This document shows, piece by piece, positions 38,642 through 50,900 of a DNA stretch of 64,000 nucleotides (the stretch's first letter is position 1; every line of letters begins with the position of its first letter). Below the pieces are notes generated by a model. The model saw only the letters and a program-made list of their open reading frames with translations. It made no database searches and was not told where the DNA came from. A program made the translations under genes and the position numbers. The DNA comes from Trichosporon coremiiforme. Lineage: Eukaryota > Basidiomycota > Tremellomycetes > Trichosporonales > Trichosporonaceae. The stretch lies in NCBI GenBank assembly GCA_039545355.1, contig BCJJ01000043.1:37422-101421 (forward strand), in the 5' to 3' direction.

Positions 38642-40370
38642 CTAACACCATCGGTTCGACGGTGCCGACCAACTGGCCGCCTCCCTTTCGTCCCACTCTC
38701 GAACCCTTTCCATCGCCTTCTCCAGCTCGCGCGGTGGCGAAGGGAGACCATGTCGTTGAAGATACGAGAGGACGTGGAACGCAAATTCGCTGAGGCGACC
38801 TCCGTCCATCAAATCGGTCTGGTTGGACGGGTCGGCCCGTCGATCCTCGAACAGATGTCCCTCCCACGGCGACCAGTACGGCGGCGACAGGCGCGCTTCA
38901 GCGTGGATGAAGAGGTATCGATGCGTGTGCAGGATTGCGCCTTTGGTTAGTGCTAGTCTCCCGAAAACCTCACGTTGCAGGCCCCTCAGTCCTCGAATGT
39001 ACTCCCGGATCATCGCTGCCATCTTCTCCACATCGATCGCTCCCGGCTTCGCCCGGTTGAAAGACTGCAAACCTTCGAATATCCGGAACGCCTGACTGAA
39101 CGCTCCGCAGATCCTCTGCACAGCCCACCGCATATCGGCGCTCGTTAGCCTTCCTCCACTGTACGAGATGCGCTCGACGATCCCGTCCAGCGGCACTAGG
39201 AAGACTTCTGGCTCCTCAAGTCCGAATCCCGTCCAGCGTCGGGGTCCCAGGTGCGCCTTCGTCAGGCATCCCCAGGTGAAGTGCGACTCGCCACCGTGCT
39301 CGTCGATGGTGCCTCCGCAGTCGTCCATGAAGCTCGAGTCCTCGTATATCCCGAGATACACCAGATCGTGCGGCAGCATTGGGGGGCCATATTCGAGGGG
39401 GTAGGCGGCAAGGTGCAGGGCGAAGTCGTCGTTCCCTGCCCCCGGTGCTGGAGGCGGGATCCACCCACACAGCATGGCAGCGATGTCGTCCTGTGTTCCG
39501 TTCCAACTCCTTAACGGCGTCAAGGAGTACGCCACCTCGTCACGGGCACGGTTCGCCGCAAACGCCTCCACCACCTCTGTCGTTAGCTCGACAGGCATAA
39601 TTACGCACCGCTGAGCAGCTTCGCATTCTCTCGTCGAGCTTCCAGCTGGGGCAGCGCGTCTTCGGCAATATGCGCATTGAGTGGCGACATCAACTGGTGT
39701 TCATACTCCTTCTCGCTCCATCCAGTCGTCAGGAACATCTTCCTATGGTACTTCCACAGGTTATCGACGGCCTGTCTGAGCTCGTGCCGCTTCAGAAACT
39801 TTGGTACTGCAATGCCCCTGTCGAACTGCAGATACCGCAGCTCAGTGATGAAAGCTGGACTTCGGTGGGTGCGGTGCGGAGTGCTGCTAAGACGATGCCG
39901 CCGATTTTCGGCCCACACCAACTTCCCTGCCGATGTCACACTCGAACACTCCTCGACTTCGACAGTACGAAAGGACATGCGGTGGTCGCTTTGGGCATGA
40001 AAGCGCTCCAGCTCGAGCGAGAACTCGCCATAAGGGAACTGCGTGTTGGGTCGACGCTCGGGCGCGGGCGATTGAAAGGTGGACGAGAGAGAACGCCAGT
40101 GCGAGTGGGAGGGAGAGCGGGAGAGGGGAGCGTCGGGTTCGTGACTTGAGCTCGTCTACATTGCGGGATGGTGAGTGGAGCGCTTGGAGAGGTGGAGTCG
40201 GAGATGCTGACCTGAAGGTGTGGGACGAGCCGCGTAGCCCGTGGGTGTAGATGAACTGGGTGCGTGTACGGGCGCACCGTTGTCTTCGCACCCACGGGCT
40301 CGAGCGGTTCGGCACTATGTTGACGATGACCGATACCGGTTCGTCGACGATCTGATGCGATCGACACCAT
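38642..40370 (-). CDS. Family A member A1 (unrecognised, W-x-P-W-x-G module protein)
   Basis: First of four paralogues. Two exons are firm: up to 39609 and 39576-38642, joined by a 32 nt intron (phase 1) at the same place as in A2-A4. From ATG 39978 this gives 434 residues. Homology to A2 (FPYGEFSLELER against FPNGVFQLDVER) shows that coding sequence continues upstream to about 40038. A first exon 40370-40212 joined through a 173 nt intron fits in phase (507 residues) but has a weak GTCAGC donor, so the start is tentative. The C-terminal module reads PYWSPWEGHLFEDRRADPS with TDLMDGGRLSEF. No signal peptide or membrane segment; no known domain. It ends without the Gly-rich tail seen in A2 and A4. 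Confidence 0.7.
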
Positions 40371-40640
40371 TTCACAACTCGCAGCGCTTCGGCGTCAAAA
40401 GTGTTCGACAATTCCTATCATACCGAGAACTGTCACGTCTTCGTGTCCACTGAGCACAGCGCGCTGACGACACTGGAGAGTGCCAGGACGACACACTCTC
40501 AATCGAGGTGGGGGCACAGTGTACCTATTGATCACCGACGACCCCAGACTCTGACTTGGCGGGGAACCTGGTACCACCCGTAGGAATGTGCACAAACCCA
40601 GCATTAACATCCCTCTAGAACATGACCACATGATGCATCC

Positions 40641-42493
40641 TTACCAGCTGGAGGACCCTCCGCAGTCCCCTCCGCCACCGCCGCTGAAGCCACCACTGCC
40701 TCCGTCAAACCCGCTGCTTCCTCCGCCTCCCCCACCGCCGCTCCAGCAGCTCCCTCCGCCGCGCTCGGAGCTCGAGTGCAAGCACTCGGGATAGATGACG
40801 CCAAGACTACTAGCAGAAGGAACAGAGTGGGTCGGTGCCAACAGGCTCGTGTCCGTTGGACCAGAACCGGGCGTGGCTGTGAGATTCGTGGCCTTTGAGC
40901 GACAGACGAAACACTGGCGAGCATGTGCTTGTGCCCTGTCCCAGACACTCGCTTTCTGCACAGCCTCCCGCAGTTCCGCATTGCCATACTCGGGCAACCC
41001 CTTCGCGTTCACGTGAACAACGAGATAGAAGACATATTCGCTCAGGCGGCCGCCGACGAGGACATCCGTCTGCTCGCTAGGATTGCCGAGCGGGTCGTCA
41101 TAGACGCTCTCGCCTGTCCAAGGAGCCCAGGGCCGGGGGACCTTGCCATTCAGAGCTGAGAACTCGCCCAGATGCCGACCGGCGAAGATGAGGGTGCCTA
41201 GAGTCAGTTTCAACCCAGCGACAAACTCACGATACAGCCCCCTGACTTTGCGGATGTGGAAAAGCAGCTTGGCCGCCAAGAAGACAACGTCGAGCTCACC
41301 GGGGTGCGCCGCTGAGTACTTCACAAGTGTATCGTGGACTTTCGGCAGGTCGTAGTTCACCGTGAGGCGGAGCGTGTCTGTCGCACACACGATCTCGGGG
41401 AGGGTGAGCACTCCGTGATGGTATCGGACATCGAGGAGATCGCGGCCCCACTCCTTCTCGGCGTAGTCAATGCCTAATCGCCGCGCAACGGATGACAGTG
41501 GTGCCCACCGTTCCACCATAGTGCGGTACCGACAGTGGCCGGCATCCTCAGTAACCCACTCGTACACTGTGCGGTTCGAAGGCAGAGGGAAGTGGCCCAG
41601 CTTCCGATCCACAAACTCAACGTAGGCTGTGGTGTGGATGAGGTCATCGGGCAGAAGGGGCAGACCCCGGTGCTGGACCCAGTGCAGCAGTCGGGGCACG
41701 AAGTCGGACCACTGGTATCCTTCCTTGTCGTCCGTGTTTGGAAGCGGCGCCGGTGTGCGGCCCACCCAGAAGTCAGCGAGTGAGCCGGCCCATGGTTCCC
41801 ACTGCGGAGGGAGACAATACTCCTTCTCCGTGTAGGAGATTTCGTTCGCAAACCTCTCTACCAAAGCTGCTGTCAGAGTAGCCTTGGCGTAAACTCACCG
41901 ACAGCCTTGCATGCCGCCTCGGCGCGCTGCTTGACCTGCTCGGATGCCTCTTTGGCTAGCGGCAGGACGTGAAGAGAGCTAGGATCTCGTGCTATGACGA
42001 CTGGCAGCTGGCACGCATACTCCGTCATGCGATCCGCATATGAGCAGAGGGAATGATATGCCTGTCGAAACTCTTGTCGAGAGACACTCCCGGCTATGCC
42101 CTTCCTGCTTTCCTCGAACCCGCTTTCATCACTGGCAGCACTGGCAGGACTGTCCGGGTCGCTGTCGTTCCCGGACTTCTCCTGTCGCCCTTCCTTATCT
42201 GACACCCGACTCTCTGGGGAGTATCCGAACCGGAGCTCAGTCAAGTAGGCTATGCTTCTTGTCTCCTTCCGGTTCATCATCCGCCGCAGAGCTCCGAACT
42301 TGTACTCAGCCCAACGTATCGTCGCATGCGGCTTCGAGACTTCGCAGAGCTGGGCGTCACCGCCACGCTCAGCCGCGACACGGCGCTCAACATCGAGCTG
42401 GAACACACCATTCGGGAATCCCTGCGCAAACTGAAGTTGCGGCGCTGTTATGGCAGGAAGCTCAGGCTGCCCATCCACGAAGCGGTCTGTCAT
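40641..42493 (-). CDS. Family A member A2 with Gly/Ser-rich tail
   Basis: Exons 42493-41899 and 41869-40641 give 607 residues; the intron is only 29 nt (GTGAGT...CTGACAG). Without its removal the frame stops at once, and the paralogues have introns at the same point, so it is credible. The N-terminal third shares TIRWAEYKFG, YLTELRFGY and RQEFRQAYHSL with A1 and A3. Two copies of a module follow: LPPQWEPWAGSL...RGLPLLPDDLIH and VPRPWAPWTGESVYDDP...TDVLVGGRLSEY. The C terminus has a CFVC pair, then YPECLHSSSERG and a Gly/Ser tail. No secretion signal. Function unknown. Confidence 0.78.
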
Positions 42494-42730
42494 GCCTGAT
42501 GCTGTTGTGAGTTGCTAAGGACGATATGAGGGGATTGTGGGTTGTAGGATAACGAGCAAACACCGAAGACTGATGAGGTGACTCGGACCGCCAAGAGCGC
42601 CGCGGAATGTGACCGGCACAACAGACGCCGCACCGCCTCCGCTGTCGGACCGGCTCCGACGCCGCTTGGACCACGCCGCCAAGCCATCTTTCCATGAATG
42701 CATCGATGCCCAAATTGCTCTTCCTCAAGT

Positions 42731-44281
42731 TCACGCCGCCTCGTCTTGCACCATCTCGTCCGCTATGCGCACCGCCTCCGGCAACTCCAGCAGTCCATTC
42801 TCGTTCACGTGTTCGATGAGCTGGGAGACATAGCCGCTGAGACGGCCGCCGTCCATGATGTCTGTCTGGTCGGCCGGATCTGCACGGCAGTCTTCAAGAA
42901 CACTCGGCCCTTTCCACGGAGCACAGGGCGGAGGTGTCTCTCCGTCATGAGCCTGGATGGCGAGATAGCGTGTCGTGAACAGAAGCACACCTGACGTAAG
43001 CATCGGCTAGCTCTCGAGAGACTCACGCAACAGCCCACGCAGCTTTCGCATATAGGCGCCGAGCTGAAGTAGCACGCTACTGCTTTCAGGTTCAGTTACG
43101 CCGGAACAAGCTTCGTGTAGTCGAGTGAACAGGGATGCCTGGTCTTTGAGGGCGCTCTGGACTTTACGGGTCGCCAAATCAAGGCCGCTTACTGAAATCG
43201 TACCGTTGCCGTTCCGAGTCTCGACGCATGTCCCGTTGAGCACCATGTCGTAGAACTCGTCATAGGCGGGGTGCACCAGCTCATTGGGCAGCAGTGGCAT
43301 GCCTCTGTGCGATATCCAGTGCGCCAGCCGGGGAACGATATCGGGCAGCGCGTCTTCGCCCCATCTCTTGCGGAGATCCCAAATGCCCCAGGGCAGTTCG
43401 GCGCCACCGACGAACAGGGCTGATACGTCTCCCTCCCATATCTGGGGAGGAGGTGGGAGAGAGGTATTACTACCCCTGCAACTTTGTTCGCTACTGTGTA
43501 CGCTGTCGAAGTACAATTCCATCAGGGCTTCAGTCAGTCACATCCCCGCTGGAGTGGTGGAGACGAACTCACCAACCAGGCAACCGGCGTATGTCGCTCT
43601 CATGTGGACCTGCTCGGCTGCTTCAGGCGTTATCCATGGAGCCGCAGATGCGTCCCGCAGAACTTCCGCATACGCAATCAGATGCTCGTGGTACGCCACC
43701 AATGCTTCGCGGGCTTGGTGGAACGTGGCCCTCTTCACAGTAATCCAACGCTCACCCTGTGCAGCGCAACTCTCTTTCTCAGCGAGCTCACCGCACAACG
43801 TTTCTGCGAGCGAGGTGCACCTTCTGCCGGCGTCCTCATCAAGCCCCGGCTCCACAACATGCTCCTTGCATCTGTCAGGGAGACGAATGTTGAGTGGGTC
43901 GTTGATGTCTAGAAAGCGCAGGTACGTCACGCAGGCTTCTGCGGGCCGCCCAGTCCGGCAGGGGCAAAGGCGCAGAATGCAGCATTTAAAGAAGAGCTCG
44001 AAACCGTGCCCAACGCGTACGACTGGGTTGAACTTCCAATCCGTCCAGCGCATCTCGGCATGCGGGGCTGAGAGCACGTGCTCAACCGCCCGCCCGCAAC
44101 GTCGCCGGGCCCTCCGCTTCTCCTCGGCCAAGGAGTAGGGCTTGTACGGGAAGCCCAGAGGTCGAAAACCCCAGTGGAGCTTGTGCTCGTATAGCTCCAG
44201 TCCATTCCAGGGCGGTCTCAGGTGGTTCGTGAGCTCCGGGTTCGGTTTGATAATGGGGCCCACGGTGATAGCTGCGGTCAT
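42731..44281 (-). CDS. Family A member A3
   Basis: Exons 44281-43573, 43527-43027 and 42990-42731 give 489 residues. The first intron (45 nt) sits at the family-conserved phase 1 position; the second (36 nt) is specific to this copy. The start at 44281 has the strong context GCCACCATGA; an in-frame ATG at 44311 is less likely. N-terminal MRWTDWKF and TYLRFLDIND correspond to the A2 blocks. The first module is reduced (PQIWEGDV...HRGMPLLPNELVH) and the second reads CAPWKGPSVLEDCRADPADQ with TDIMDGGRLSGY. It ends QDEAA without a Gly-rich tail, so it is the shortest full member. Soluble, unknown function. Confidence 0.75.
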
Positions 44282-44553
44282 GGTGGCGGAGTGGGCGCTG
44301 TCCAGGAGCAATCATCGGTGCCGTGAGTGTCGACTCTTAAGATACCAGCATCAGTGGACCACCAACGCGGCCATCAAGTCACATGAGCTCGGATTCAGAC
44401 AGTGCGCTGTACACGGCGTACCTACTAATAACCGAAACTCAGACGGGTCGATAAAATGCCAGGCACTTCATCCGGCTATCGATCACTATGGGCGACCCCA
44501 AACAGCAAGTGCTCACATCGTCATCCCAAGTTGCGTAATACAATGCATGGCAT

Positions 44554-46783
44554 TTACAACTCCACGTCGTCGTCCTCCACCTCCTGCTCCACGCGCGGGT
44601 ACCACGCAGCCTGTGCCGCCTCAGCTAGCACAAGAGCCCCCTGCGCAACAGCAGCGAGATACAAACCATCATGGTACGCCTTTCCGGCGACGAAGGGTGC
44701 CGCCATTCCACCCAGTGCAGCCACCTTGCAAGCGCATGTCAGAGCATAGTTGCCCGCAAAGGTCTTGGAGCTGTAGTTCATGACGAGCTGGACGATCTGC
44801 CCAGTTGTCACGGTCGCCTGCGCGATGGGCAGGAGCGACATGCGGCTGAACACGTCCTCTCCTAGGTACGGGTACTCGAACTGCTTGCGTGAGAACCAGT
44901 CTTGCGACGCACGCAGGACTCTCAAGGGCCATCCATACACCACGTATGAGGCAGCGGTGAGGATAATCCAGAGCACGGTTTGATGCAAGAGGCTAATATC
45001 GAGGCGAGCGGACCTGCGCTCGCGCGCCGTGCGGGGAATGTCCACCACAATCCACGTATCACCCTGCTTTTCGAACGATGTCGGTAGGATGGCGCGTAAC
45101 TGCAGAGCCTCGGGAAGGAGCAGGATGCCCCAAATTGCGATATAGAAGAGCCACCTTGGAAGCGTCTCCAGGTAGTAGTCGTATGTGAAGGCGATATCGC
45201 GCAAGGCTTCGCCGATAACGAGCAGAGAGGTGCCCCACAGGCTAATGCCAGTTGTGGTGGTGCGCGTTGCCCAGTACAGCAGCGTGAGAAGTCTCGCCAT
45301 CACCCAGCCAGTCCACGATAGGCCCGACAGCATATGACTCCCACCGAGACGGGCACCTCTCCATCCCCGCAGACCGAGAATGGCGTGCATCTCCTCATAC
45401 TCGTCATGCCTTTGTTGGTCACCAGCTGCACTCATTCCCACATCTGCGCTGGCAATGCTCGAGTGGTCAAGGATGCCCATCTGCCTGTGGCCCACTATGA
45501 CGAGGCGGAAATGCAGGTTGTGAGGACCGAAGTCCTTCTCCTGCGAGCGATTGGGGACTTCCACATAGCTCATGGAGCTGACCCCTGTGTAGCTCAAGTA
45601 AGGCGCGTATCGCAGGCCGGCGTAAGGTTCCCGCGACTTGTCGGCGTCCAGTTCGTACGCAGCGCGCCAATATCCTGTACTCTCGAGCCGTTCCGGAGCG
45701 CACAGCAGGCGGTGCTTAACCCACTTCTGAGCGCGGGTTGTGCACTGTTCTGTAAGGGCCTGAACGCAATTCCTCCGTGACTCACAGATCCGTGCATAAG
45801 TAGCGCATGCCTGTCCTCAAACACGTCTCTCTTCAGCCAGTTTGTTTGGCGCAACAGCGTTGCCTGCACGCCCGCCGCCACGTACGCGTGTTTGTTGTAG
45901 TTCGTCTTCACAAGTGGAACGCGAACTGACAAACTGTTGAGGAATGCCTGCCGGACCGCAGTCGCATTCTTGACGCCGCTTTTCAAAGTGACGGATTCAG
46001 CCACTTCCGCGAAGAGTCTTCCGTCAGCCTTGCAGCTCGAATCAGTTTGACTCACTTGCGACCGACATAGGGCAGGTCCTCCATCCCGTCCTTGTACCAC
46101 TCAACGTTGCCGAGGGGCCCAACATTGGGGAGCAATGTGACAGACGCATACACTAGCATTGGCACAGGACCGACCCCCATTGGAGGTTCACGTTGTTTCG
46201 CTAAGAGTCCACGGGAATCAGTTACTGGTCTCTCACAAGTCCCTCACAGAGTCTCCATAGGAATGTCAAAGGTGACATCAGTCTCGCTCGTCTTGTCGGC
46301 CAGCGTAAGGCCACGAGCGACTATTCCGCTCCAGAGGTCCTCGGTCTTTGGGACGTAAAGATAATCGCACGGAGGCTTGCCACCCAACCTCGGATCGAGC
46401 AACGACGGGTCCTCGGGGCGGCCCTCAGCCTTCTTGTGGCCGTCTTGAAGCAAGTTCCATTCAACGCGCTCCGTGTCTGTACACTCAGGGCGCTCGGTCA
46501 CGTTGACTGGTTTCACCGCGAAGACACTCAATCCCACATTGAAGGGGACGCCCTCGTGAATTAAAGAGCGGACACCGTTCGTTTTCCGATAGTAGCTCTG
46601 CTCGTATTGCAGCCAGTGCGGGTCCGAGACAACTCTGATCCAATCGAACGCGACATAAAACAAGACCCCGAGGGCGACGACCAGTCCAACGAACGACAGC
46701 CCGGCGAAGACGAGCAGAAACGGAATCCGAACTCGCGGTAATCGCAGTGGTTGGCGGCGCAAAGGTCGACTAGGCGCATCCAT
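44554..46783 (-). CDS. Family B member B1, membrane protein, frame broken at first splice junction
   Basis: Exons are about 46783-46248, 46200-46056, 46017-45786 and 45744-44554, for roughly 700 residues. One membrane segment near residues 20-45 is followed by a region with VNVTERPEC, YVPKTEDLWSGIVARGLTL and SVRVPLV. The multi-pass half has LLYWATRTTTTGIS, RERRSARLD, GQIVQLVMNYSSKTFAGNYAL and the family tail YPRVEQEVE. Exon 1 ends in phase 2, but the only good acceptor (46202/46201) places exon 2 one base out of frame with its conserved part (VYASVTLLPNV). A one-base insertion, a non-AG acceptor or an assembly error would explain this. B1 is also the most diverged copy after HRLLC. It may be a recent pseudogene. 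Confidence 0.65.
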
Positions 46784-47753
46784 TGTCGGCGGACTCGTCT
46801 GGGAGGAGCAACATCAACTGCGAGATCGTCGTCTCCGATGTCATTCAGTATATGGCAGCACGGGGGGGTTTGCACCGCTTGCTGGAGCGATTGTTTGAAG
46901 TAAGTCACGGGTTTGCTGTAGGTTCTGCTTTGTGTTCCTGGAGGCTGTGACCCATCCCGACGACGGCGGCTACTGTCAAGTCGGGCACGTCCGGCCAGCC
47001 TTGCGTCATGCGCCTGCTGAAACGGGATAACATGGTGCCCGATCACGTGAACTGACCAAGGTTGATGGGCTTCGAGAGTCACACTGCGCGCGTGTCACCT
47101 GATTCATGTAAGAGGAGGTTTGAAGGAGTGAAGCTCACAATGCCACAGACCGTTGTACGCCCTGACGACGGCTGCCGGAAGTTGATGACAGCCCGCTGAT
47201 AAGATCCCGCTCGGACCAATCCGATCCGGCTATGAGCTTCCGTTTTGCCGCAGTCCAAGAGGTGTCACTCCCCTCAACCTCGGAGTGCGGTTCCGCAATG
47301 CATGCATCTCCCCACGCACCGATAAGCCCGCCCGGCGCTGCAACGTGCGGTTGTCAAGAACGACAACAACTGAAAGCGGAGTGCAGCGTGACACCTGGCC
47401 AGGACCAAACATCTCCAGCCAGGCACGGGCCAATCAGCACCACTTTAGGCAGAGAGGACCGCTGACGTACTTGGTATCCGAGCCGGCCGGCCGAGACGCC
47501 ACGCAATCTCATCGGCATCGGTGATGATGAGTGAACGGACGGCCGCAACAGACCAGCACCACTCCGGTCTGCACCCGGCTGTCATGTCTTTCTGTTGAGA
47601 GATGGAGCTATACATAAACGCGTCGAGCTGCCTTAGGACGGGAGCAAAACTATGCCCAAGCCACTGTCTCAACACCCTCCAAGCATATAACCCAGGCATA
47701 TAACGGGCCCAGTCGATCTTCACTAAGCTCACTCACATCACACTCCGCTCATT
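46784..47753. promoter_or_regulatory. Divergent promoter region between B1 and B2
   Basis: 970 bases between the divergently transcribed B1 and B2. Two CATATAA boxes at 47684-47690 and 47697-47703 lie 50-70 bases before the B2 start. At about 47190-47230 there is GCTGATAAGAT followed by GCTCGGACC, a block also found upstream of B3. No gene seen. Confidence 0.5.
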
Positions 47754-50159
47754 ATGGATCGGCTCCGAACACGACCACAGCTGCCGCTGTCCTTTCTTCG
47801 CCTCCGACATGACTCTGCAGCCCCCTTCTTCGCTGGGCTGTGTTTCCTCGGTGTGCTCTTCGTCCTCGGCACTGTTGGGAAGTTTGCGGTCGAACTAGTG
47901 CGCGGCACTCGGGATCCGCATCGCCATCTCTTCGGGAAGAGCGGAGTCGAACCGCTCTTTGACGAGAACCTCGTGTTCGACGTCGGCATCAGTGTGTTTG
48001 CTGAGAAGCCTATCGATGAGGAGAAGTGGCCCGAGTGCAGCGCCCTCAGCGAGGCGGAATGGTTTCGGGACCTGTTTGAGGAGAGTGGCGAGCCTGAATC
48101 GGAGGAAGAGACCTGGCTTCGGCAAGTTGCTGCGGCGTATTCACAGAGATTGCGAGGAGCTGCAGGGCCTGTAGGGCCTTTGATGTGGCCTTCATCGTGC
48201 CAGATATTGCACGTTCCGGAGACAGAGGAGCTATGGAGCGGCATCGTCGCGAACAACCTCACTATTCGGAATAGCAGTCTCACGGCGGAGGTCGATCTCG
48301 ATATCCCGGTCGAATTCTTGTGAGCTGCTCCACCATTAACAAAGCTGACAGCAGGCAACCTCTGGGCGTGGGGCTCTCAGACGAAGTATGGAGAAAGACA
48401 CTGGGGTGGAGGTTTGCGAGGACGGACACGCGGCAGCCCAATGTTTACGCTGTCATCACACTGATTCCGCGCTTGGATGACCTCCGCTGGACGTTGTGGT
48501 ACAGGGACCACATGAACGACCTGCCAGTCCTGGGAACGCGGTAGGCACCCAAACATATGTGTTCTCAGCTGACATCAGGGTGCTGGAGGAAGCACAAACA
48601 AGGATCGGAGTCCTTCCGGAGAAGGACAGAAGGATGGATTTCAGCAAGGAAACCCATGTCGAAAGCTCTGCCAATGCGCGTAAGGTGTTCCTTGAGAGTT
48701 TGTCCATCCGCGTACCACTGCTGGAAACGGCGCACACGTACTACTCAGAGACAATGCCCAATGAGTACCACATAGCGAACGGGATCAAGGCCGTTCTCCT
48801 AAGAAGAACCTCGCATATGGACTACACAGGTTTCACGGAGTGGGGCGGGCGCGTGATCCGTGAAGGTGTGAGTGGATCGTTGGTCGGAGGAGGCTGACGA
48901 GCTAGTGCGCAAGTCCCGAGTTGCCTGACCGCCACCGGCTCCTGTGCAAGAAGCAAAGCTACGCCGAGATGGGCCACTGGTACGCCGGATATGCGTTCGG
49001 CAAGCCCATGTTCAAGGATGGCAGTGATGAGGAGTACGAATGGGCCGATTGGGAGAAGCGTCGATACCCGCCGTTCTTCACCGCGCCCAAGGTCGGCCCG
49101 CTGGATTACACCGCTGTCACCCTGGGACATGAGCCCAGCCTGCATCATTCCGTCCAGTTCAGTCTCACTGTCATCGACGAAATGCGGCTGGGCTTGCTCC
49201 TGAATATGAAGGAACCTTCTCGGCCAGGTTCTAGAAGCAGTGATACACAGCATACACACGATCGCATGAAGGTCTCGCACGCCATGCTGGGGATTGGGCC
49301 GCGCCTAGGCGTTGGGCTCGGTATAGTGCTTTCGACATTGGCGAAGGGAGCACGATACGCTGCCACGGCCCTCACTGTGTTGTACTGGGCGACGCGACGA
49401 ACGACAACCGGAATCAGCCAGAGTGGCCTGTCGTTCGTCGTCGCGGGCAGTATCCTGCGCCATATCGCAGGAACATGGGACTATTACAAGTACACTCTGA
49501 AGTCGGGCGTCTTCTGGTTCGTCATTTGGCCCATTCTCTTCCTCCCCGCCCTGTTGCAGCTCCGCCTCTTGTTGCCATTTGTGGTCGAAACGGAGAAGGA
49601 GAACGGTCCCGGCGAGCCAACTGCCCTGCGCATAGTGCAGATCCCACTGACAGCTAGGGAGCGACGGAGCGCCCGGCTGAGTCCAACCTGGCAGCAGGTT
49701 GCTTATTGCGCGGCTGTCTTGGCGTGCGCGGCATACGCGGTGTACTTCCTTCCTATCCGTTTGATCGGTGCCTCCCACACCGATGTCTGGCATGACAACT
49801 ACGACGCTATGTTCCCTGGTACCCGGGCGTGGAAGAAGCAGGATTACGGCTACTACTTCCTGTTCCGAAAAAGCAAGTTGCTTCCACTGGCCCTCGCGAT
49901 CGTCTCTGCCGGCCAAATCGCTCAACTCGTCATGAACTACCGCTCTGACAAGTTTGCAGGCAACTACGCGCTCAGCTGCTACCTCAGGGCTTTCTCTCTC
50001 ATTGGGTTGATCTCACCATACCTCACGGGGAGTTCATACTTTGAGGGGCTGTACTTGAGTGCAGTCGCACAAGCTGGCCTTGTGTTCGCTGAGGCGTGGC
50101 AAGCCTGGAGATACCCACGCGTTGAACAAGAGGTAGAGGGCGAGCAGATGGAATTGTAG
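47754..50159 (+). CDS. Family B member B2, multi-pass membrane protein
   Basis: Exons 47754-48319, 48355-48540, 48579-48867 and 48906-50159 (introns 35, 38 and 38 nt; phases 2, 2, 0) give 764 residues, an intact copy. A membrane segment at about 25-48 (FFAGLCFLGVLFVLGTVGKF) is followed by an extracytosolic-looking region with VPETEELWSGIVANNLTI (NLT site), AVITLIPRLDDL, SIRVPLLE, DRHRLLC and MGHWYAGYAFG. The C-terminal half has about six further hydrophobic segments, with VLYWATRRTTTGIS, WDYYKY, IVQIPLTARERRSARLSP, GQIAQLVMNYRSDKFAGNYAL and YLSAVAQAGLVFAEAWQAW. It ends YPRVEQEVEGEQMEL. No transporter or receptor signature is recognised. Type II signal-anchor topology with a luminal domain is inferred. 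Confidence 0.82.
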
Positions 50160-50900
50160 GCAGTTGTATGCATGACGCAGGCGGTATCACGAGCAACGAC
50201 GACACGCATGAATGCTGAATCGGCTGTGTGCACTAGAGATCGCGTCCTGAATAGTCCATATTGAAAACTCATCACTAAGTCGGCCGGCACAGCTGAATTC
50301 GCGGACGTTGGTAAGCAGATCACTGTCAGCTAGTCAGCTTGAGACTGTCCGTAATGGTGGCCCCAACCTCCGCACGCGTGAGGAGAGGCGGTGGCTGACT
50401 ATAGCCGTTGATAAGATTTGGCTCGGGCCGCCCGGCATCCGGTACGGCTTATCAATGGACCGAATAATCTAACTGATTGCTGCACATGACGTGGACACCG
50501 GCACAACGCTGCGTCAACGACTGCTGCTCGCTTTCATTTTGGCTCCGGAAGACCGACCGGGTCGCGGATCGAAGCGACGGGTGATCGAGCTCGATGCTCT
50601 CAACTGGAGAGGACCGGGAAAGTCGTTAAGGCACAAATGAGAATACCGCTTTCGGTAACAAGGGGGAGTCTTACGTGCATCCGTACTACACTTGTTTGCT
50701 GACGTGCCGGACACGTTGCACTGCATCACTAACAACGACAGCGGACTTGGACTCCAGTCACCACTTCACCGCACCGGTGCCAACAAGTCACCACCACGGG
50801 CAGTTTAATTACATTTCAGCTGCACATAAGACCCTGTGAAGCTGATGTGGTCTGCTGCCCTGTCCGATTCCCACTTGGCCATCACCCTCCACAAAGCCCG
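50160..50900. promoter_or_regulatory. B2-B3 intergenic region with inverted GATA element
   Basis: At 50408-50455 an eight-base perfect inverted repeat, TTGATAAG and CTTATCAA, is separated by 32 bases containing GCTCGGGCC. GATAAG is the core bound by fungal GATA factors. A similar GCTGATAAGAT...GCTCGGACC block lies before B2. A TATA-like CATAAGA at about 50825 precedes B3. No gene seen. Confidence 0.45.
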
